This document shows, in pieces, positions 6,482 through 15,424 of a DNA stretch of 15,424 nucleotides. The notes below the pieces were generated by a model that saw only the letters and a program-made list of their open reading frames with translations, was not told where the DNA came from and made no database searches. The translations under genes and the position numbers were made by a program. Within the stretch, counting starts at the first letter, position 1; each line of letters starts with the position of its first letter. The stretch is from Stephanodiscus triporus (taxonomy: Eukaryota; Bacillariophyta; Thalassiosirophyceae; Thalassiosirales; Thalassiosiraceae): NCBI GenBank assembly GCA_036939755.1, contig JALLAZ010000440.1:1-15424 (forward strand). The letters are read 5' to 3'.

Positions 6482-8965
6482 ATGAATCTGAATCCCGACA
6501 TTACCGGTGGAGTCGGCGAGCAAGTCGCAGATATCCTCGACAATATTCCAAGCGATCGCGAGCGCGGAGGGTATCGTTTCCGACGACCGGCACCCTTCGA
6601 CATATTCCGTCAGGGACGTCCGTCATCTGCGACAACGCGCGACAACGAAGGAAAAGGAGCCTTCATCTCGGGTGGAGAGCAAACGGCAGGCGAGGAGCCG
6701 GCGGAGGACAGGTGGGTAGGCGCCCTTGATGTGCAGAAGGCCGAGAGCGACATATATAACATTTCGGCGTCGCACGATGACGAGCCGATAGATCCATTGT
6801 CGCGGGATTATGTCGGCATCATCGCGAACTACTTTAGCGTCGGATTGATGGTCGGGGGGTCCACATCGTTATTGTATCCCGTTCTGATAGTCCGAGCGGG
6901 AGTCACGTCATCGTTAATGGCGGCATCCTACGCCACTGTAATGGTTTTTTGGTCGTATAAAATCTTCTTCGGATTTCTCAGTGATTGTTTCCCCGTCTTT
7001 GGATACAAACGAAAGCCATACATTACACTTGGGGTGAGTTCTTTCGTGGAAGATTCTATTGTGCAATCAGCGCTCTCTCATGACTATATATGACCTTGAT
7101 TCATAATAAGTGGCTCTTCTGCGCGGGAGTGCTGATTGCCCTTGCCAATGAAGGTGATGATGTTGACCCTAGAAATATCGTACTGATGTTGGCTTTGGCT
7201 AACTTGGGATACGTTTGGGCCGACGTTGCAGCAGATGGATTCATGGTTTGGATAGCCCACCGAGAACCTATCGAGAAGAGAGGGAAGATGCAAACGCTCG
7301 TGTACTCAATGAACAAACTTGGCCAGATCTTCATCAATATCTTAATTCTCTTCGGCTTTTCTGGACCTGTAATGAACTGCGCTGGTTTTGAACCCGATCC
7401 TGATATACCCTGCACGACAAACATATATGTGACGCAACGAGTCGATCCAGAGTTGTATCAAAGCAATCCGAATGGCTGGTGCTACGAAAAATGCCACCAG
7501 GCTACATTTGATTGGGATTTAGGCATCCCGTATGTACATTGAGACTACTCACTGCGTGATTGACATGCTGTTTTTTTCTAACTCATATCTTTTTTTTCGC
7601 AACTTATACAGTGCATTTGCAATGAGCATCTGCTGTGTGATAGCTGCATCCTTGCCATTATATCTCCGATTAAAGGAGGAAAAAGTCTCAGCTGAGCCAA
7701 GGGTTGAATTTCTGATGAAATTTTGGTCGCAAATAAAACGTCGTGCTTGCTGGCAAATCATTCTCTGTAAGGGAACCTTTGACATCATTTGTTATTCAAA
7801 TCATTCTCAGGCGACTTTAACCTTTTATTCTTGACAGATGGGATGATATCACACATTACATTTGGGGTTATAAATGGTGAGTGCATTCGAGCTTTTTATC
7901 AAAATGCAGAGTTGATATCTCTTGAGCTTAACTTTGGTACGTGTTTTTTTTTTCAAGTCGCAAAAATCTCGGCAAACTATGTGTGGCTTGACTTGCACAC
8001 ATTTCAACACCAAATCATGCTCATTTTTGAGAAGTTATTTTTCTTCATTGGGCTCACCCTTGTTCGGCGCTATGCACTCAATATTTCGTGGAGGAAGTTG
8101 GTCTTAGTTGGCTCGTGCCTAGTGTTTTTCTTCAACGTGAGTGTAGCATAATATGGTGTTATTGTTTTCAACCTCTCTCTCACCTCTTCCCTGCACTATC
8201 GTTTTCGCAGAGCCTATATTTCTTGATCATCTTTGATGTTTATCGAAACGCTTGGTTTTACATCTTCACCGATGTTAGGTAAGTAAGCCCTTGGCTGCAT
8301 TCCCCAGCGCCTGGACTGGAGCGATCACTCACATTGCAATTACTGCATCTCCGTCCTTCAGTGCACTATTCATGTACACACTGAACTTCTTGGCTTCACA
8401 CGCGTCGATGGTTGAAGTGGCCCAACCCGGATATGAGGCTATCACATACAGTTTGATTACGACAGCAACCAATGCAGTATCACCATTGAGTGCAGTTGTT
8501 AGCTACCAACTGCTCGCCTTCTTCCCGTCATTGAACGACCAAGAGAGCATAGCAACAGACACTCCTCAAATACGCAAGGATTTTGCATGCTTGCACACAC
8601 TTATCATCCTCCTGAACATGTCCAGTCTCTTATCGCTCCCATTGCTTCCGAGACAGAAGAAAGAAACCAGGGAGCTGGTGGCCAAAGGAGAGACATCCAG
8701 CTTTTGGGGGCGTTATGTCATCGTCTCGGCATTCACATTTCTGTGCTACTCAACATTGGTGACTATTGTCACAGTCAAATATCATGATGTCTATGGATGT
8801 ATGAAGATATTGGGCGGAGGGGGGTGCAGTGGAGAAGAAAGCAGCACCATGGCCTTCGGGTTGGTATCAGTTATCTTACTGTACTGTTATGGGACCAACT
8901 TTTACCTCTCATATTGGCCTATTGTGAAGGGAGAACACAAATTCAGCTGGAAAATGTTTGTGTGA
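6482..8965 (+). CDS. BT1/folate-biopterin-type membrane transporter
   Basis: A seven-exon gene: 6482-7033, 7111-7529, 7612-7766, 7838-7876, 7958-8136, 8211-8278 and 8362-8965. The introns of 71-83 nt all have GT-AG ends and frame-compatible phases, giving 671 residues. The first ~100 residues are hydrophilic. From about residue 108 a series of hydrophobic helices begins. The family signature is at 164-180, GFLSDCFPVFGYKRKPY, the loop after the second or third helix. Further BT1-like features are the A-D-V-A-A-D-G-F segment in exon 2, N-I-S-W-R in exon 5 and the PGYEA-TYSL segment in exon 7. BT1 proteins are MFS-related carriers of folates, pterins or S-adenosylmethionine; the substrate here is unknown. 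A 39-nt micro-exon (exon 4) is notable. For the last intron I prefer the acceptor at 8361, with a good pyrimidine tract and an 83-nt length, over one at 8307 that would give only 29 nt. Confidence 0.85.
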
Positions 8966-9177
8966 TCATCCAATACACAATAGGACGACACTGAATGCAT
9001 TTTTCGGATCTTGTATAGAATAGGACCAATTTTCAATAGGATTAAATTGATTGTGCGCATTTTTCAACTCATGTCTATGTGAGTTGCCTCATATTATTTC
9101 TTTCAACTCGATCACGGCTTCACCGGTGAGTAGACACCATTTCAAATATTCTGGTGGAACATTTTATACTAAGGAGC
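8966..9177. other. Convergent 3' spacer
   Basis: A short AT-rich stretch between the stop codons of the BT1-type transporter (+) and the small membrane protein (-). It has no gene and no clear structure. Confidence 0.6.
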
Positions 9178-9738
9178 TTATGAGAATGGCTTCCAATTGC
9201 GGAGAATCAATGCAACAACAACCGTCAAAGGAATAGCAAAAATGAATCGCTCGTAATGTATCTTTGCCACCTCCTTCCCATCCCACTTGTCCCTTATCGC
9301 CGTTGTTACATGATTTATGCCACTCAATGCAATGAAGGTAATTACAACCAACATCAATGTTGCTATAGCTGCATCGCTCGCCTCGATGGAAAGAAGAATT
9401 ATCATAACCACAGCAGATGAAATATTGTTAATTCCGCACTGAACTTGATATGGAGTACCAGTTGGCCATTTCTTCGCCTTGGCGCTGATGTCAGGAAGAA
9501 AGAGCGATTCCAGCCCGGTGACGCCAGCGAGGAAGAATACAAGGAGAGCTGCCGATAGGCGATAGTTGGGCCGTGGTACTCCTGTGAAACCTATTACTAT
9601 GGATGCGATAGTCCCACCGATTCTGATCAATTCTATGACGACGACGAGCGCGGACTGGAACGGTGTGTTTGCCTCCAACGATTCGCCCTGTCTAGCGATC
9701 AGAGGGAGGGAGAAGGTTTCATCTGTTGACGAAGTCAT
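9178..9738 (-). CDS. Small five-helix membrane protein, unknown function
   Basis: A single exon on the minus strand encodes 186 residues. After a polar N-terminus of about 27 residues, hydrophobic segments lie near 28-50, 61-77, 107-122, 125-143 and 163-180, predicting an integral membrane protein. The loop after the second helix has a K-W-P-T-G-T-P-Y-Q-V-Q-C-G pattern, resembling the G-W-P-x-G-S-P-F-Q motif of small bacterial membrane proteins of the DUF6790 type. I make this link tentatively and from memory. The composition is clearly protein-like (ordered helices, charged loops), so I regard the gene as real. No catalytic residues or targeting signal are evident. It converges on the BT1-type transporter, with about 210 bp between stop codons. 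Confidence 0.7.
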   Translation of the reverse strand: MTSSTDETFSLPLIARQGESLEANTPFQSALVVVIELIRIGGTIASIVIGFTGVPRPNYRLSAALLVFFLAGVTGLESLFLPDISAKAKKWPTGTPYQVQCGINNISSAVVMIILLSIEASDAAIATLMLVVITFIALSGINHVTTAIRDKWDGKEVAKIHYERFIFAIPLTVVVALILRNWKPFS

Positions 9739-10249
9739 TGAGATCGAGTATTATGCTTGGCGTCAGTGTTGGGGTGTTGAGGTTTAAGTGCTGTCCAATT
9801 TTTATGCAATTTTCATTGATCAGTAGTCCATTCTGGTCACAGTTCATTCTCCTCATCACACAGCTCTCCAAGATGCAAGAAGAGGAGGTGTTGGGCGGCG
9901 GCGGTGCTGACGAAGGGTTGCAAATCAATGAGCAGAGTTCCCAAGCGTCCGATCCTGACCACAGGAAAAATTTGGTATTGCAATTATTGCCAATATTGCA
10001 ACATTTTGTTACCTATTTTTATTGCAAATTTAAAATTCATCATTTTATTTTATTGTTACAGTACAATATTTAATATTTACCGTATTTACTTGGTTTTTCG
10101 GGACCGATTTAGCTAAGATTAGGAATAGATTCTCGGCATTCCGCACAAGCACTCAACGAGTGCCTGCCCCGGCGCCGTACCCATCCCCCGGGGCGTTCCC
10201 CGGAGCGAAGCTGAAGTCGACTTCACGTCTCAGTCTCCCTTCCAAGGCT
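9739..10249. other. Intergenic, AT-rich core and GC hairpin
   Basis: This contains the upstream region of the small membrane-protein gene and the 3' UTR of the exostosin gene. The part around 9960-10090 is markedly AT-rich; 10150-10210 is GC-rich with hairpins. No coding frame is convincing. Confidence 0.6.
10150..10203 (-). repeat. Hairpins downstream of the exostosin stop
   Basis: CACTC/GAGTG (10150-10154 and 10158-10162) and the strong CCGGGG-CGTT-CCCCGG hairpin (10188-10203, 6 perfect GC pairs, 4-nt loop) lie 47-100 nt after the exostosin stop codon, within the probable 3' UTR. They may affect 3' processing or stability; the function is not known. Confidence 0.5.
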
Positions 10250-11524
10250 TTAAGAATCCCTCCCACGTAGTCTCGCATCGGAGTCCCTCACGTAATCATC
10301 GTAGAATTGCACAACCTTCTGTTGCATTTCGCATAACCGATCACTGTCGAAAGACTTCAGCACATCCATCGTTCGATTAACCTCGACCTGTGGCAGCAGT
10401 ACTGACACATCATTCCAATTCACGACGTCCTCGGTGTAGGGAAGGATCCAACCATCCGCGTAAACGACGGGAATCGCACCGGCGCTTAGGACCTCGCTGA
10501 AGCGATAGCTGTACAGGCAGTCGCCACGAGGTGCACCGGCAAAACGCGAAGAGCGGAGTAGGTTCATGTACGTATCATTCCCAAATTGGCTCCTTCTGTG
10601 CGAAAACGAAACATTCGTCACATCCTTCGTGTAGTGATCAGATCCAAAGTTGGCATACACGCCTGGTGTTCCGTGAAGGGGCCCCCAATATTCACTAAAA
10701 TGTTGAAAACGTGGACGTCCCTTGAAGAAGAAAAGGAAAGGTCGTGTGTCGTTGCCGAGCCGGCAGTTGGCAATGTCCTGTCGCTCCGAGGCGTTAAGGA
10801 TCACCGGCTTGATGGGGAGAGGGGGTATCCCCATGTCGTTCTTCGCCACCCCGTTTATCCTGTGAGCGGTCTGATGGGCCACCACGAGCTTGTCCATGAT
10901 CGTGCGATTGCGATAGCCGTTGTGCGTCCAATTCATCAAGCATTCGGGATGGCCCGGGAAGCAGCTCATCACCACGAGTATCGACTCTGGCGCCATCATT
11001 GCGGGCGACTCCAACGCCCGCTCGATGAGATCGCACATATCGTTGGCGAGGTACCCCGGCATCGCGGATCGGCCGTTCTCCAAGTCGACGCTCGTTTCGT
11101 AGGAGCACATGACCGGCCAGCAGGTTTCGCCGCAAGTTTCGACGTCGATGAACGCCACTATCGAACGGGCGGGATCCGGATTCCGAGATAGCATCGTCCA
11201 CGCGCTGGAGTTGTACCGCGGGTGCCTCACGACGGCGTCGGCGTAAACGGCGCTGCTCTTGAACCGCCCGGTCTTGATCGCGACCTCGGGGTCAGGGTGG
11301 AACCAGCCGAAGTTGGTGAAGGTCAGGTCGCGCCGATCGATATCCCCAACAACCCCCCCCACCGTGTGAAAGATTCCAATCCTCGATAGGCTGCTCAACG
11401 ATTGAGTTTTCGACGTTATGATCTCACTCATGCGCACGACAAAGGTCATCGCGAAGACGATTACGATGCTGACCATCACGAGTTTTCCTTTGCCCGAACC
11501 GCGCAGTTGTTTGGATAGAGCCAT
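10250..11524 (-). CDS. Exostosin-family (GT47) glycosyltransferase
   Basis: An intronless minus-strand gene of 424 residues. The topology is type II membrane: a short basic cytoplasmic tail, one anchor at about 15-31, then a large lumenal domain, as usual for Golgi glycosyltransferases. The exostosin signature runs from about 320 to 378: LLRSSRFAGAPRGDC, then YRFSEVLSAGAIPVV and the W-N-D-V-S-V strand near 370-376, which form the nucleotide-sugar-binding half of GT47 enzymes. Upstream, FFFKGR at about 265-270 is the strand preceding it. Eight N-glycosylation sequons (N105, N198, N206, N244, N258, N304, N316, N382) support a lumenal location. The enzyme presumably builds a cell-wall or secreted polysaccharide; donor and acceptor are unknown. 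The gene is fairly GC-rich. It is transcribed divergently from the Suz12-like gene across about 300 bp. Confidence 0.85.
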   Translation of the reverse strand: MALSKQLRGSGKGKLVMVSIVIVFAMTFVVRMSEIITSKTQSLSSLSRIGIFHTVGGVVGDIDRRDLTFTNFGWFHPDPEVAIKTGRFKSSAVYADAVVRHPRYNSSAWTMLSRNPDPARSIVAFIDVETCGETCWPVMCSYETSVDLENGRSAMPGYLANDMCDLIERALESPAMMAPESILVVMSCFPGHPECLMNWTHNGYRNRTIMDKLVVAHQTAHRINGVAKNDMGIPPLPIKPVILNASERQDIANCRLGNDTRPFLFFFKGRPRFQHFSEYWGPLHGTPGVYANFGSDHYTKDVTNVSFSHRRSQFGNDTYMNLLRSSRFAGAPRGDCLYSYRFSEVLSAGAIPVVYADGWILPYTEDVVNWNDVSVLLPQVEVNRTMDVLKSFDSDRLCEMQQKVVQFYDDYVRDSDARLRGRDS

Positions 11525-11825
11525 CTTTGTCTAAGTAGTTAGTTGAAAATAACATGAGAAAATAGCTTATTTGCGACTGAGTGAAGCAAATGTGATGTGT
11601 GGGTGCATGCCGCTACCAGCCAACTCTCGACCGAAGGCCGATCGCCAGTAGCCGCAAATAAGAGACTGGCTGCGTAATGAGAGGAGCGTCGGCCGGGCGG
11701 GGGTGGCCGGAGCTCGCAATCACAAAACGGGTTGGGTATCGTATGGTTCGTTAGGTAGAGTAGTTCGCGTTATGTAGATACGAGTACTATCATCATATCT
11801 AATACCATACACACCGTGCAACCCC
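11525..11825. promoter_or_regulatory. Bidirectional promoter region with inverted repeat
   Basis: This 301-bp interval separates the start codons of the exostosin gene (-) and the Suz12-like gene (+). CTTATTTGCG at 11566-11575 and CGCAAATAAG at 11653-11662 form a perfect 10-bp inverted repeat 77 bp apart, possibly paired binding sites. No defined core-promoter element could be assigned. Confidence 0.55.
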
Positions 11826-13733
11826 ATGGACTTTGACTCTCTCATAGGATCGGCCGCCTACCTCGCCAAGCAGCTGGAGCTTCGGTGGTTTTATCAGTGG
11901 GAACTCACGGGCGGCCCCGATCACTCCGCCGCCGGCATAAATTATTATGCGTCATCTGGGGCGGGAGGTAACTATCAGGCGTTGCAGCAACAGGCTCCAT
12001 CGAACGGGCGACTCATTCGAAAGCGCCATCATTCCATGCCATTTCTGCGTAGAAATATTAATGCACGCGGCAATGGGTTCCGCCGGTCAAAGAATTCACG
12101 AGGAGACTCCGCAAGGAAAACTGCTCCAAGTAACAGTGGGATATTCGCCGCACGAGCGGAGGCTCGTCCCAAACAGACCACGATGAAACGGGTGAAAGAT
12201 TTGAATGATTCCAAAAACAACAAGCGCGCCCGTGTCAAAATGAATGCGTCTTCTCCGTCCCGGCTCCCTATTGATCAATCGATGCCATTGTCTTCATTAA
12301 CGATGGCGTTTCAATCATACATTGAGTCCCCAACGGTGCGCCAGAGGGTTCTGAATAAAATTCCGAAGGAGATGCATCACGACGAGACGTTCGTATTGGA
12401 GCGTATAAAAGAGACTTGGCTAGATAGCATCGATAGCGCCACTCCCGATATCGAGGGGCTACACGCTGAATCATGTGTCATCGCTCATACGAATGAAGGG
12501 AAAGGCCAACCTGGTAGTCGAAGTGACTCTATCATGCAGAGTAGATCGAGGTCATCCCTTGACTTTTCTTCGAAAGTGCTGCCTACGGACTATGATAACT
12601 TAAATGCATGTATAATCCTGCCTCCGGAAGCGGTCTTTCCTGGAGATACAGAAGATCAGTTGAGACTTGAGTCTAATACGGAACGTGGCCGGACTCAGCT
12701 CCCTCCTGCATTCTTCCATTATCTTTATATGCAACCGAATAATGTACCTGCTACTATTGTGGAAGAGATTGAAGGACGCGTTTGTCCGATGTGCAGCTTT
12801 GATGGCAAAAGCAACGAGGGCCTGCTCGGCCACTGTGGAATGTATCATGGCACGTTGCTCAAGGCAAATGATAACAATCCTTCTATTGCCATGGAGGGAA
12901 ACGAGGGATGCGCATTTTTCGAAGCAGCCTTGGGGGAAGAAGGGCAGTTACATGTCGTTGTCCGAGTGATTCCATTATCTTCATCGCACACTCTGTCAAA
13001 ATATCGCATGCGCGACAATTTTGTGTTCATCCAACCAAAGTGGAGGCATTCGTTATCTAAACATCGAGTCATGGCGTATGAGATGTCAGGAGACCATCGA
13101 TATGAGAGGGGGGAAGATGAATTGGTGACTGGCAGCAGTACACGTAAATTGAGCATGCGACGAATGACAATTCCTTTCCTCCAGCGTCGTCACGACGTAG
13201 CTGCCACTCTCGATGCGGGCACGCGCAACAAAAGGCTTCTTGCTCTGCAGGCAAGCGATGCCCCGGCATCAATTATATCGGCATATCTCCCAAGTGACAC
13301 TGTGCCGATGCGGCAATACTTCCACTCTCGGACGAACCTTCCCATGTCTCATGGTGAATGGATGGTGGATTCTGACGACGAGATCGACGAAACTTGGCTG
13401 CACGAGATGACCTCGGAGCTGCTGGACGAATTGGAAGATGTTTCGGCGAAGGAGAAGCACTTCATGAAATTATGGAACAGATTCATAAAGAGCACTCATG
13501 TCATTGCCGATAGAGACGTGCCAGGAAAGTGCCACGACTTCATTTTGAGCCACCGAAAGCAATTGCTCAACGCGGGCCTGCGTTTGAATTTGCTTCTGCA
13601 TCTATTCAATCTTTGGGATTCGGGGGTTATCTCGTCGGATAGAATCCTTCATTGCATGTCATTGTTTGATGCTGCCGAAAATAATGACACAAGACCAAGT
13701 AGTAAAAAAACCGGTGCAGGGTCCAAACCATGA
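11826..13733 (+). CDS. Suz12-like PRC2 subunit (VEFS-box protein)
   Basis: A single-exon gene of 635 residues. It encodes the diatom-type equivalent of Suz12/EMF2/VRN2, the scaffold subunit of Polycomb repressive complex 2, which with E(z) and ESC deposits H3K27 methylation in the nucleus. Evidence: one C2H2 zinc finger at residues 320-341 (C320-x2-C323-x12-H336-x4-H341), followed by a structured segment, and a C-terminal VEFS box at about 495-610. The VEFS box shows YFHSRT-LPM, D-S-D-D-E-I-D-E-T-W-L, EKHFMKLWN-F, a short segment ending VPGKCHDFI and H-R-K-Q-L; this order is diagnostic. The first ~290 residues are low-complexity, basic and Ser/Arg-rich with little recognisable homology apart from a MPFLRRN motif near 64-70. 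The stop codon lies only 70 bp from that of the convergent 2OG oxygenase gene, so the 3' UTRs must overlap or be very short. Confidence 0.88.
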   Translation: MDFDSLIGSAAYLAKQLELRWFYQWELTGGPDHSAAGINYYASSGAGGNYQALQQQAPSNGRLIRKRHHSMPFLRRNINARGNGFRRSKNSRGDSARKTAPSNSGIFAARAEARPKQTTMKRVKDLNDSKNNKRARVKMNASSPSRLPIDQSMPLSSLTMAFQSYIESPTVRQRVLNKIPKEMHHDETFVLERIKETWLDSIDSATPDIEGLHAESCVIAHTNEGKGQPGSRSDSIMQSRSRSSLDFSSKVLPTDYDNLNACIILPPEAVFPGDTEDQLRLESNTERGRTQLPPAFFHYLYMQPNNVPATIVEEIEGRVCPMCSFDGKSNEGLLGHCGMYHGTLLKANDNNPSIAMEGNEGCAFFEAALGEEGQLHVVVRVIPLSSSHTLSKYRMRDNFVFIQPKWRHSLSKHRVMAYEMSGDHRYERGEDELVTGSSTRKLSMRRMTIPFLQRRHDVAATLDAGTRNKRLLALQASDAPASIISAYLPSDTVPMRQYFHSRTNLPMSHGEWMVDSDDEIDETWLHEMTSELLDELEDVSAKEKHFMKLWNRFIKSTHVIADRDVPGKCHDFILSHRKQLLNAGLRLNLLLHLFNLWDSGVISSDRILHCMSLFDAAENNDTRPSSKKTGAGSKP

Positions 13734-13803
13734 GCGTTCTTTACTATGGTTATGTATTGTTCTTGCAATGCCAGGAGCGATATTGATGAACTTTAGGTGA
13801 TCA

Positions 13804-15255
13804 TTACTGCTCTACTACCCCTCCATCATCGTCGATAAGAAAATAATCTTCTCCGGCAATCCCGTTCTCTTCTGGTCGGATGATCCAGAGTGTTAGAGCC
13901 CTACGGGTCTTGTCTTCGTTCAAAACCTTTTCCACCGAATGAACCATACGGCTGTCGAATAATAGGAGCTTTCCATTTGAGGGATTAATATCGATATACT
14001 TATGCCTGTCCACTACCATGTAAGGATGTAACACTCCAACGCTGTCGAGGTACATGCGCAGCTCGCCGCCATCACATTTTTCCCAGCCCTCGTTCATGTA
14101 AAGTATTGCAGTTATATAGCGCCAATTTGATCGCCTCCGAGGAAGCAATGTTCCATCTGAGTTAAGTGTGGACGGTGAAAGTTTGTCCTTCGCTCCAGTC
14201 ACTGTCCCGCCATCAAATACACCATATGGATTAATCCTAAAATCAAATGAATTGTCGCTATGGGGCTTGTAATAATCATTTACTCCGTACTCAGCTATCT
14301 GAACATTGAATCCTGTTGGATTAGTCAGTGGGCGCTCGGCTGTGCCGGGGGACATTGGCTTGTAAGGAGGAGGGTCTTGTAAGGAGAAGTCAAGGTTATC
14401 GTTGAGATGGGAAGCCAACGTTAACAGAAAGTCATGTTGATCCTCCAAGCCATACTCCAAGGCATCAACTCGATCGAGAAATGAGACTCTGTCTGTACGG
14501 TAGTCTCTCGCATCAGCTTTTCCTTTGCCCTGGCTTGTCTTAGCCTGGCTTGCAACATCGAGTTTCTCATTGGATGATTGTGTTGTCTTAATGACATTGT
14601 CAATGACTACAAATCCATCTTGTTGCAATTTTGCTAATGCATCCGAATCTACTAATTGCTTGAGGATAAGTCCAAATTTCTCGTCTCCGATAGCCTCGCT
14701 CGAAGTTAATTCAGCATCTTTACCTGTATCTGGGGGTTGACTGTTGAGAAAATCCAGCACGTTACTCTCAAGATCCTTTATACAAACGGCATGACGAATG
14801 TCAGCACGATGTCGGTACAATTCTAAACAGAGCATCCCGAAGTCTTCCATGGGACTATTGAAGTCGAATGTGAAGAGGATGTACTCCGTCGGGTTGCCAT
14901 TCTCGCAGGTGGAAGGGCGAGGAGAAAAAGTTACCGTGGCGGAATCGCCAAAGTCTGGCATTCGACAAGATGACAATTGATGACCCCATGTTGACACCGA
15001 TGATTTAATCATGAACTCGGAGGATGCAACTAATGCCTCAAACGCTGAGGATAGTGAGTTGCCGATATCTATTTCGGTTCGTACCATGCCACTCGAATTA
15101 GGCTTGATAGGAAATATGAGTTGGTGTTGAGGATGCGAAGAATAGACAGCACCCAGGCAATCGATCGAAGGGCTGAAGGATTTGACGACGCTGATGCCGA
15201 TGGTCACCAGTACTAGGAGAAGCGGAACACCGCGCAATGAAGTCGTCGTCGCCAT
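13804..15255 (-). CDS. 2-oxoglutarate/Fe(II)-dependent oxygenase (prolyl-hydroxylase-like)
   Basis: An intronless minus-strand gene of 483 residues. The C-terminal 2OG-Fe(II) oxygenase domain spans about 310-462. The iron ligands are H332 and D334 (in Y-K-P-H-S-D) and H439 (in R-M-V-H-S), and the 2-oxoglutarate-binding arginine is R451 or R452 (R-R-A-L-T-L-W). Between them lie the usual R-Y-I-T-A-I-L-Y-M-N and G-G-E-L-R strands. This pattern matches prolyl-4-hydroxylase and EGLN/PHD-type enzymes; the substrate is unknown. The N-terminus has a hydrophobic signal sequence (about 9-24) followed by K-S-F27-S-P, so the product enters the ER. F27 after the probable cleavage site leaves open import into a complex plastid. 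The ~280 residues before the oxygenase domain show no domain I recognise. The ATG at 15255 is chosen because the signal peptide follows at once. Confidence 0.85.
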   Translation of the reverse strand: MATTTSLRGVPLLLVLVTIGISVVKSFSPSIDCLGAVYSSHPQHQLIFPIKPNSSGMVRTEIDIGNSLSSAFEALVASSEFMIKSSVSTWGHQLSSCRMPDFGDSATVTFSPRPSTCENGNPTEYILFTFDFNSPMEDFGMLCLELYRHRADIRHAVCIKDLESNVLDFLNSQPPDTGKDAELTSSEAIGDEKFGLILKQLVDSDALAKLQQDGFVVIDNVIKTTQSSNEKLDVASQAKTSQGKGKADARDYRTDRVSFLDRVDALEYGLEDQHDFLLTLASHLNDNLDFSLQDPPPYKPMSPGTAERPLTNPTGFNVQIAEYGVNDYYKPHSDNSFDFRINPYGVFDGGTVTGAKDKLSPSTLNSDGTLLPRRRSNWRYITAILYMNEGWEKCDGGELRMYLDSVGVLHPYMVVDRHKYIDINPSNGKLLLFDSRMVHSVEKVLNEDKTRRALTLWIIRPEENGIAGEDYFLIDDDGGVVEQ

Positions 15256-15347
15256 GGTCCTATCGTAGATTTTTCTAATCTAAAGGACCATTCTACTGAG
15301 TGTTCCTCCATCCCATCTACACCCCTTCCAAAATCGTGCTGGCCAAT

Positions 15348-15382
15348 TTTGCTGGCGTAAGTAGGTATTTTGCGCCAGCAAA
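15348..15382. repeat. Perfect 10-bp inverted repeat upstream of the oxygenase gene
   Basis: TTTGCTGGCG (15348-15357) and CGCCAGCAAA (15373-15382) are exact inverse complements with a 15-nt spacer, about 93-127 bp upstream of the oxygenase start codon. A third GCTGGC half-site lies at about 15338-15343. This fits a dyad binding site for a regulator; no factor can be named. Confidence 0.6.
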
Positions 15383-15424
15383 CATTAACCCTAATGAAAA
15401 AGACACCCTCTGCCACTGACGCGC

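Noticed and set aside
8279..8307. A 29-nt intron in the transporter gene
   Set aside because: It would be far shorter than the other introns (71-82 nt). The acceptor at 8361 keeps frame, follows a pyrimidine tract and gives 83 nt.
15386..15394. Telomere-like TAACCCTAA
   Set aside because: A single copy without tandem repetition; not a telomeric tract.

Overview
The window is nuclear DNA of a photosynthetic eukaryote, most likely a diatom or close stramenopile alga. The reasons are: short GT-AG introns of about 71-131 nt in three genes; a plastid-lipid protein carrying a signal peptide with the S-A-A/F-V cleavage motif typical of complex red plastids; a Polycomb Suz12 homologue; a BT1-family transporter; and a probable selenocysteine protein of the ER. 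Genes are tightly spaced and lie on both strands. No organism name can be fixed from the sequence alone.

Layout. 1-1577 is gene-poor and holds tandem and inverted AAATATCG-type repeats, a likely remnant of a small mobile element. 1578-2783 (+) is an intronless, strikingly GC-rich FAD-dependent oxidoreductase. 2784-3724 is non-coding and carries an ATGGTG microsatellite and a 152-bp foldback (MITE-like) element. 3725-4842 (+) is a three-exon, ER-targeted PDI-like thioredoxin-fold protein with an in-frame TGA exactly at the first position of its CxxC site (read as U-G-Y-C). A candidate SECIS stem-loop lies in its 3' UTR at 4914-4982. Convergent to it, 6169-5183 (-) is a two-exon plastid PAP/fibrillin protein. 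Divergent from that, 6482-8965 (+) is a seven-exon BT1/folate-biopterin-type transporter. 9738-9178 (-) is a small five-helix membrane protein. 11524-10250 (-) is an exostosin-family (GT47) type II membrane glycosyltransferase. It shares a roughly 300-bp bidirectional promoter region with 11826-13733 (+), a Suz12/VEFS-box PRC2 subunit. Only 70 bp beyond that gene's end, 15255-13804 (-) encodes a 2-oxoglutarate/Fe(II) oxygenase with a signal peptide.

The genes do not form one pathway; this is ordinary nuclear gene order. Several of the products enter the secretory route (PDI-like selenoprotein, exostosin, 2OG oxygenase and, through the ER, the plastid PAP protein). The most noteworthy item is the UGA-containing PDI-like gene with its putative SECIS element. 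Standard gene prediction would read the TGA as a stop, so the gene is likely to be truncated or missed.
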